Positions 57,282 through 64,000 of a DNA stretch of 64,000 nt are shown in pieces (positions within the stretch are counted from its first letter, which is position 1; each line of letters starts with the position of its first letter). The notes under the pieces are model-generated. The model had not been told where the DNA came from. It made no database searches and saw only the letters and a list, made by a program, of their open reading frames with translations. The translations under genes and the position numbers were made by a program. Origin of the DNA: Megaleporinus macrocephalus (taxonomy: Eukaryota; Chordata; Actinopteri; Characiformes; Anostomidae); assembly GCA_021613375.1 (NCBI GenBank), contig CM038720.1, positions 5,294,462 through 5,358,461 of the forward strand. Direction: 5' to 3'.

Positions 57282-57923
57282 TCAGCAGGGTTTAGTTTTC
57301 TGCTGATGTAGAGCACGGGATGCTCCTCCTCCCACTTGGGGGAGCAGGAGATCCCAGTCACGGCCATCCTGGGCCACTACCTTTTTAAGCATGAGTTTCA
57401 GGGTCTGATTGAACCTCTGTACTAGGCCGTCAGTTTGGGGGTGACAGTAAGAAGTGTGGAGGTGTTGTTTTTGGAGCCATTTGCCCAGGTCTGTCATAAG
57501 GCGGGAAACAAAGGGTGTGCCCTGGTCCATTATAATGTGCTTTGATATGCCGACGCGGCTGACCAGGAGAACCAGCTCAGTGCCGATCACTTTAGATGTG
57601 GCTTTGCGTAGAGGGACCGCTTCTGGAAATCATGTAGCATAGTCCACGATGACCAGAATGTACTCATGGCCACGGGCCAATTTTGGCAGGGGGCCAACGA
57701 TGTTGAGACCGATGCGCATGAACGGGACCCCTATGATCAGGAGTGGAATAAGGGTGGCCGGAGGAGGCTTCCTTGGGGAAGTGAGTTGACACTTAGGGCA
57801 GCGCCTGCAGAAGTTCTTTACTTCAGCTTTGATGCTGGGCCAAAAAAATCTAGGGAGGAGGTGGTTTAGGGTGCCTTCATAGGCCAAGTGGCCACTGAGA
57901 GGGTGGTGGTGGGCGAGGTGCAT
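57282..57923 (-). pseudogene. Gypsy integrase (older element)
   Basis: H2C2 zinc-binding start (HLAHHHPLSGH ... CRRCPKCQ), core with the first Asp region altered (RIGLNIVGPLP), second Asp in MDQGTPF, Glu replaced (DGLVQRFNQ in place of DGLVERFN). Split in two frames. The N-terminal region continues at 57932-58321. Confidence 0.75.
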
Positions 57924-58499
57924 GAGATCATCTATTTGGGAATGGGAATGATTAATTGTTCTACGTGCTCACCCCTGAGTTGCGTAACCTGATAAAGTAG
58001 GTTATTTCGGACCTTGAAGTGGGTGGGGGGCAGGGAAAGGGGCCCGTGAGGTACGTCATTGACCACTCTCACATTCTTCCAGGTGAATTTTAGCTGCTCA
58101 TCCTCGTGCTGCTCCCTTACAAATCCGCTCTCCCTCTGGACCTGGTGGTAGAGAGAGAACAAGAGGTTATTGGAGGTTATTCTCTCACTTTCTGAGGTGG
58201 CATCGCCGCTGTCTCTGTTGTCGTGTGCTAGCCAGGCTGCTCGGTTCAGGCAGCGGCTCCATTCAGGCACCGGCCGCTGTTGGCTGAGGGGCCGGTCTCC
58301 AAAGTTTTTTTTTTCTGTCACAGGTGCAGCTCGTCCTCAAAACCTGGAGTTCTGTTCCGCTCTGTGCTTGCGTCTGGGATCGGGAAACTCTTGGTCTGGG
58401 CAAGTCACGGCAGGGAGGAGGTGCTGGGGCATTCCGGCCTGGGGAGGGCGAGAATGCTCTCTGCTTGTTTGGAGGCTTCGACCATCTCTCGTGGTTTCG

Positions 58500-59014
58500 A
58501 CGGCACCTTTCAAACCCACGGCTTTGCGCAGCTCCACGGGGAGGGCTTAGAGGTAGTGGTCCATGGCAAGTCATTCATCCACTGCTTCGGCTGCTATGAC
58601 CTCGGGCTGGAGCCACCTCCATGTGATTCGAAGGAGTTGTGCCATTTAGTGTGCCATTGGCGGGGCCGGTAGTACCACCAGTAAAATTCTACCGCAGCCG
58701 TGCGAGGCCCCAACCCCGCCCCGGGCCAGGATTTCAGACTTCAGGTCATTGTAACACCGAGCTTGGGCTGGGGGAAGAGCATACAAGGTGGCCTGGGCCT
58801 AGCCTGTCAGGAAGGGAGCGATTATGTGGGCCCATTCCTCCCTGTCCCACATTTCCCTCTCCGCCATGCATTCAAAGGTGTAGAGGAATGGCTCTATATC
58901 ATCCTCCGAGCTAAGTTTAGTGAGAAGCTGGTGGGCGCTGTGGCGGGCATCGGGCAAAGGCACGAGGACGGGGTTCCGGTGACTGCCTGCATTCTCCACC
59001 AATGTGGCTGCCAA
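58500..59014 (-). pseudogene. Gmr1-like gag with SCAN-like domain (older element)
   Basis: Capsid-like helix segment at 58799-59014 and, after degraded sequence, a SCAN-like segment (AQLLRITWRWLQPE ... ALPVELRKAVGLKGAVETTR) interrupted by stops. Related to the plus-strand fragment at 8385-8530. Confidence 0.6.
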
Positions 59015-59479
59015 TGGGCGCCACTGGACTAAAATTTATTAGCAATGGGCACAGGGTGGGATAAGAACGAACAAACAAAAAAAAAACACCCATCAGCAAA
59101 AAAGGATGGCACGGGGGCCGTGGATCCCTCGGCTTGCCTACCTGGCTGGGGTCATCGGTCTCTGCTGGTTTTAGTAGCTTTCCCAGGAATCTTGGAAGCG
59201 AGCCTCCTGAGGCGTCTCAGTCCGCCAGGGAGAGAGCGAGAGAGAAAAGAGCTGTTAACAGACGACTGGCATTTGCAGATATGTCAGCTCCCTCTGTTCT
59301 ATGGGTCCGACCCGGCCTCCTTTATAGCTGTTCGCCTTGAGGTGATGCCAGCCATGGGGGTTGGTGAGGCGGGGCTCACCCCAGCTGCAGTCACAGTATC
59401 CAGAATCAAAATTACCTTCTTACACTCCTGTCTCCTGAGCCTTCATGGCAGAACTAGTTTGGGCCCACCACTTGTCAAA

Positions 59480-60345
59480 TCCGACCCTGATGTCATTTGG
59501 GTACTATCCCAGAATAAAGCCCCATTCCAAAAACAGTCCTGGCAAGCCTTTCACTATGGCACCAACAATGTGGTAGGTGGCCACAATACACTTGACTTGC
59601 CTGGTGTGGATGCAAAAGACGGTGTTGCACATTTTTTTGCACAAATTTGCAATTTCCTTTGCAATAATGAATTAAAAAAAATCTAAACCTTGTAGCCATA
59701 TGGCCCACTGGATCAATGCTGAACATGGATTAGGGTGTTTAAAATCCCAGGTCAGGGCAGTAGGGCTGTGACTAGCTGGAAGTGTTGTCCTGCCAGGTAT
59801 ACTCACCATTTTCAACAGTCCACACTACAGACAAGCACTCCTTCTCCAATGTGAAGTAATTTCTCACTGGCCCTTGCAGGAGCCTTGAGGCCTAAGCAAT
59901 GACATGCTCTTGCTCATTGGTTCCCTGAGAGAGTACAGCACCAAGTCTGTCTTCACTGGCATTAGTTTGAAGTAGGAAAGGTTTACTGAAGTCTTGGGGG
60001 ATTAGAGCTTGTATTGTAAGCAATACTTGTTTGATGTCCTCAAAAAATTGTGATACATTTCTTGCTTCTTGCCCAAGTAAAGTTCCTGTTCTTCAGGGCA
60101 TTGAAGACAGCCGTGTGGCAAAGTGTCAGTAAATGTGGAATAAATCAATAGTACTATCCCGTTATCCCCAAAAACCTCTGCACATCCTTTGACAGACTGA
60201 GGTTGAGGAATGTTTTGAACAGCCTCAAGGATTCAAGTATCTCCTCTACCTGCAGCACTGGGTACCCATCGGTTTTGGTGTTAAGTTGATGATAGTCCAC
60301 ACGAAACCTCATACTTCCATCCTTCTTGGGCATCAAAACCACACG
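59480..60345 (-). mobile_element. Gypsy pol fragment, internally deleted
   Basis: RT start at 60154-60342 (MVLMPKKDGSMRFRVDYHQL) jumps directly to the connection region (VQRFLGITG), skipping the RT palm. Degraded RNase H-like sequence follows leftward to about 59700. Different lineage from the chromodomain copy. Dead. Confidence 0.65.
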
Positions 60346-60539
60346 GTTATGTGGAGGTGGATGGTTGGAGCAAGCAGAAGCAGATGAGAAAAATGTAATT
60401 AAAAGCTGTTATAATATATATATATGTAATAAATAAAGCCCCTACTGCTGCGCAAAATGTCTTTGAGTCTCGGTGTTGTCCACGTCTGCGTTCGTCACCA
60501 CTAGTGGGCACTACGAGTAGTAAGTGAAGTCATACGAGC

Positions 60540-61960
60540 CGCAAAACGGCTGAATACACGGCAGGCACGTTGGGCACTTTTTTTTTCCACTACACCCTCA
60601 CTCCCGGCTCACTCAACACCAAAGCAGACACACTCTCCCGTATTCACAACCCTGAGCCCTCTCCAATCAATGAGGAAGCCTTTGTCACATTGTCACGCGT
60701 ACTGGCGCTGATTCGATGGGAGATTGAGGACCGCATCCAAAAGGCCAAGAAAACGGAACCCACTCCTCCAGGTTGTCCTTCTGGTTGGCTGTATGTGCCT
60801 TGGTCTTAGACAAGAGGTGCTCCAGTGGGTCCATGCCCTTTCTGGCTCCGGACACCCAGGTGTGAAGCGCACGCTGCAGCAGGTAGCCAACCGCTTATGG
60901 TGTCCCACACAAAAAAAAAATCTGAGGCCGACTTTGTCGGTGCCTCCGCAGTGTGTGCTCACAGCTTGAGCCCCCGCCAGAAACCGGCTGGACTCCTGGA
61001 GCCATTGCCAGTACCTCATAGGCCCTGGTCTCATCTGTCCATTGATTTTATTACAGATCTGCTGGAGTCAGAGGGTAACACGGTCGTGGACCGATTTTTT
61101 GAGAGGTGCCGCCTCATCCCCCTTCTGAAGCTTCCCACTGCCCAAGAAACCGCTGATACTCTGTTCAGGGAAGTACTCCGTTTCTATGGCCTCCCTGAGG
61201 ACATAGTGAAGGATAGAGGCGTTCAGTTCACCTCGCGGGTTTGGGGGGCTTTTCGTGACCTGCTCAGGATCATGGTGAGCCTCTCGTCCAGATATCAACC
61301 CCAGTCTAATGGGCAGGTCAAGAGGCTCAACCCACAGATTGGCAGGTTCCTGAGGTCCTACTGTGTCAACTCTCAACATGACTGGAGCCGATACCTCCCC
61401 TGGGCAGAGTAAGCCCAGAATTCCCTTATTCACACCTCCATGAAACTCACTCCGTTTCAGTCTGTCCTGGGATACCAGTCACCTCTGTTTCCCTGGTCTG
61501 AAGAGCCCTCATGGATGAGTGGATTAAGAAGAGCGAGCGGACCTGGGACCAAGCCTTTTGCCGACCGCTGCCGACACAAGCCACGCTTGTTCACGTTGGG
61601 GCAACGAATGTGGCTCTTCTATTGATGAGTTCCACTGGACCCACCGGGATCGCCCCGCTCCGAGTGGTCTCTGGGCCGTCGCTTAAAGGGTCTCTCCACA
61701 GGTCCAACCAGACTTGGCTTCTTCACAGCAGTGTTTCATCATACCCCCTGGAACCCAAGAGGATCTACAGTCCCTCCAACAGGCTGAGCCTTCCCATTGG
61801 CGTCCCCATGAAGTGAGGTTGGTGAACCATCAAATTTCCGGGCTCGTTCCCCATAGCGAGTTCGTTCCCCAGATCTGGCCGGTCCACTAATGACAGTTTA
61901 TAGTTAGTGTTAGCACTGGAATAGTACCCTCGAGGCTGCCACCGGATGAGCTCTAAGACC
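60540..61960 (+). mobile_element. Gypsy RNase H tail and integrase fragment
   Basis: The plus-strand frames give LTPGSLNTKADTLSRIHNPE, the integrase zinc region, the core ([48 protein letters not shown], where the usual Glu of the third position is Lys) and a [10 protein letters not shown] segment, then [15 protein letters not shown]. The 3' part to about 61960 is frame-scrambled. No LTRs identified. Opposite orientation to the neighbouring Gypsy fragments. Confidence 0.75.
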
Positions 61961-62274
61961 ACGGCGAGGAGTTATTAATCACTGTTCGAACTGTCCACAC
62001 AGGGCTGTTTCGTCTCTCCCTTCTACATAGGATGTGACGTGCTGCTCTGGTTCCCTGTGCACAGCCTGGAGACTCAGTGGTGACCCAGTCAAGCAGCGAG
62101 TCTACATCTACGCTCCTATTCACCATCCAGCCCGCTCCTAGGACCTGCTTCAGGCCCACTGCTTTCACACTTCTGGACTTCTCGCGCTAGAAAGCCTCTG
62201 GACTGTTTTTTTGACTGCTATGAGTAAACAAACCTGCAAATGATCCGTATAATAGCTCTTGAGTCTGAATTCTT

Positions 62275-63562
62275 ACAGTTATACATCACTTTTATATGAA
62301 TGATTAATCCAACAGACTATTTTAATATATCCTCAATTTCTGGACATTACAGGTCTGTTATTGGTTCTATATTTTGTCAACAATATATACAAACAACCAT
62401 CTGGACAGATAACTAATGGAAAGCTGCAAAAGGCCAGTAAAGTAATGAACATGCCACCTAAATGTCTGTTGCAGGCTACAGATATATGTTACAATATAGT
62501 TTGGCCACTAGAGGGCACTCCCACCCTGTGCATCTATAACGATGGGGCCTTTTGTCCTCCAAAGCAAGCAGAAGCAGTTCAGGCTGTGAGTTCTATGTTA
62601 AGGTATTTTCAGCTGGAAAAAAGGCACATCAAGCTCTGAAACTGAACAACCATTAATTGCTGACTTTTATATCGAGTGTGAAACAGACCGTGAGGCTAAA
62701 TATAGTTATTTTTAGACTGTGTAGGAGCATTGTTGTCTGTTCAGGCTGTAATATAATTAGGAAAAAAAGACTAGTCTCACTGCACCATGAGACTTATGGC
62801 CACACAGCACCTCTACACCTCTATTACCTGTGGGTCCAGTAGACCTGAACACAACATGTGCACTATAAATGTCTAGGGTGTAAAGTGACATCACTGAGAA
62901 AGTCTTATTCCATATGTTTATCACCAAAAATTGAGCCAAGATTAAGAAGTCTAATTAATTATTTTCGTCTTTTCATAATTGTGCTGCAAACCCAAACACC
63001 ACACAAGCGTTAAATCAGGCCATTTAGACAATTCAGATTATAAAATAATAAAATAATTATTGTAAAAGCATTGTGTGAGCTATACATTACGGTTTTAGGC
63101 AGAGGGAATATGTTAGGGCAGTGGAACCAGAGTTAAGAAGTTATTTCAAACTTTTCGTACCTACATCTTCTCTGTTTTTAACACCTGATCCAACAAAGTG
63201 CTATTAAAAATCATTTCTGAGCTGATATACATATGCAGAGAAACCACAAAGAACAGCAGGACACTGGGCCTCCAGGAGTTGGATACACAGTCAGAAAACA
63301 GGCACATCTGGTATACAATCAATGTATATGTGGTGCAACAGTGGTCTAACGATTCCTGCTGTGTAGGTTTAATGAGTTTGAAGGTTGCACACCATTCAGA
63401 TTAACATGAAAAGGGACACTTTTTTGACATTTCTTTCTGTTTCCCATTCTGTGCTTTGAACTGTAATGAAAAAGGTACCATTACATATACATATAGCATC
63501 ACAAATGTATACCCATGCTTGTGTCTGTGACAAAGTCCTGGTCAGCTGAGGTCAATCTGAAA
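62275..63562. repeat. 3' flank of last receptor, paralogous to 47570-49382
   Basis: Ordered similarity blocks shared with the flank of the gene at 49383 show that gene and flank were duplicated together. About 100 bp at 62540-62640 are not shared. Confidence 0.65.
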
Positions 63563-64000
63563 TTAAGAGTGTTCAGGAAACAAATGAAACCTTGAAGATG
63601 AGGGCTGAAATATTTTACAAGTACAATATACTTCACTGAATTTCTGAACCATGAATATAAAATAGCATAGATTAGTGGATTCACAGAGGAGTTCATGGAT
63701 ACTAGCCAGCTTAAGACATTATATACCACTGGCACAGAGGCCAAGCTATCAAACAACAGGGAACTTATATAAAATGGTATCCAACAAGCAAAAAAAATAA
63801 AAATGATGGTGCCTATTTTTTTTGCTGCTTTAGTTTCAGAAGAGCTTGAAATTTTGATTTCTTGATTGCGTGAGGTTGCATTCTTCAAAGCTTGAACAGC
63901 CTTTGCTTGACGTCTCGCCACCTTAAAAATGACTGAATACAAGACTAATATAATACAGCAAGGCGCTACAAATGAAACCACAAAGTCAACAATGATCCAG
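63499..64000 (-). CDS. taar: Trace amine-associated receptor, partial at window edge, tail frameshifted
   Basis: The 3' part of a TAAR whose 5' end lies beyond the window; the frame is open to the last base. It covers TM5 with Asp5.42 (WIIVDFVVSFVAP), loop 3, TM6 (FFACWIPF) and TM7 with the TAAR fingerprint (NSSVNPLIYAILYSWF). One T is missing at about 63622 relative to every paralogue ('aagttacaat' became 'aagtacaat'). After KYIV the normal VTCxIF tail is therefore lost and replaced by about 40 unrelated residues ending at 63499 instead of 63563. The membrane core may survive, but the palmitoylation Cys and Ser-rich tail are gone. It could be functional, an early pseudogene or a sequence error. 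Confidence 0.8.
   Translation of the reverse strand, partial: WIIVDFVVSFVAPCCIILVLYSVIFKVARRQAKAVQALKNATSRNQEIKISSSSETKAAKKIGTIIFIFFACWIPFYISSLLFDSLASVPVVYNVLSWLVSMNSSVNPLIYAILYSWFRNSVKYIVLVKYFSPHLQGFICFLNTLNFRLTSADQDFVTDTSMGIHL

Larger units (their letters stand above)
51400..59460 (-). mobile_element. Older Gmr1-like Gypsy element, split by a younger Gypsy
   Basis: Minus-strand debris on both sides of 51859-57213 belongs together. Gag N-terminal segment at 58799-59014 (DDIEPFLYTFECMAEREMWD). SCAN-like gag at 58500-58650. Integrase zinc and core at 57282-57923 (HHPLSGHLAYEGTLNHL ... FCRRCPKC; IIMDQGTPFVS; SYCHPQTDGLVQRFN). 3' parts lie at 51400-51858. A terminal motif 'cttcatggcagaact' near 59440 recurs as 'ctttatggcagaa(c/t)t' at 51420 and 51757. 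Gag runs into integrase with no RT between, which fits the Gmr1 gene order or a deletion. Many stops; inactive. Outer limits are approximate. Confidence 0.6.

Noticed and set aside
58170..59686. Several plus-strand frames of 100-210 codons
   Set aside because: Mostly antisense or shifted frames of degraded Gypsy gag and LTR-like DNA, with no domain signal.

Overview
The window is from a teleost fish, most likely an otophysan such as a characin, catfish or electric-fish relative; the species cannot be fixed from sequence alone. Two things support this: a dense tandem array of intronless trace amine-associated receptor (TAAR) genes of the fish-expanded 'class III' type, and a typical teleost repeat load (Rex3, chromodomain-type and Gmr1-like Ty3/Gypsy elements, Tc1-like debris, a class I endogenous retrovirus). 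There are no bacterial operons, CRISPR arrays or tRNA genes.

Receptor array. Ten TAAR loci are visible: 107-1129 (+), and on the minus strand 5268-6290, 12734-13750, 15862-16884, 32115-33137, 38370-39391 (frameshifted), 41931-42932, 45234-46241, 49383-50405 and 63499-64000 (cut by the window edge, tail frameshift). Wherever the positions can be read, the receptors lack the classical amine-binding Asp3.32 (N, S or I instead) and keep Asp5.42 in TM5. This is the known non-classical amine-recognition arrangement of fish TAARs. The array grew by local duplication. A 2.8-3.1 kb unit is repeated at 12115-15232 and 15233-18060. A 3 kb unit is shared by about 21300-33880 (interrupted) and 37030-40370. 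The 5' halves of two further genes plus their upstream DNA look recently homogenised (42597-43680 and 45914-46985). The flanks of the last two genes are also paralogous (47570-50405 and 62275-64000).

Mobile DNA fills the gaps between receptors: degenerate Gypsy pol (2620-4250), a Gmr1-like Gypsy fragment with SCAN-like gag (8300-9740), a LINE endonuclease fragment (10538-10909), an interrupted DNA-transposon-like repeat (19290-20760), a Rex3 retrotransposon (33850-36660), Tc1-like transposase debris (50700-50960), and a Gypsy nest at 51400-61960 in which a younger chromodomain Gypsy (51859-57213) sits inside an older Gmr1-like element.

The most striking insertion is a 9.55 kb endogenous retrovirus on the minus strand (21520-31073). 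It has two 469 bp LTRs that read as identical, a 4 bp target duplication, gag, an integrase remnant and env. Protease, reverse transcriptase and RNase H are missing: the gag zinc knuckle is joined directly to the integrase core. The env surface region carries what looks like an immunoglobulin V-type domain. The element landed in one copy of an already duplicated receptor unit, and the other copy retains the related unoccupied sequence, which orders the two events.
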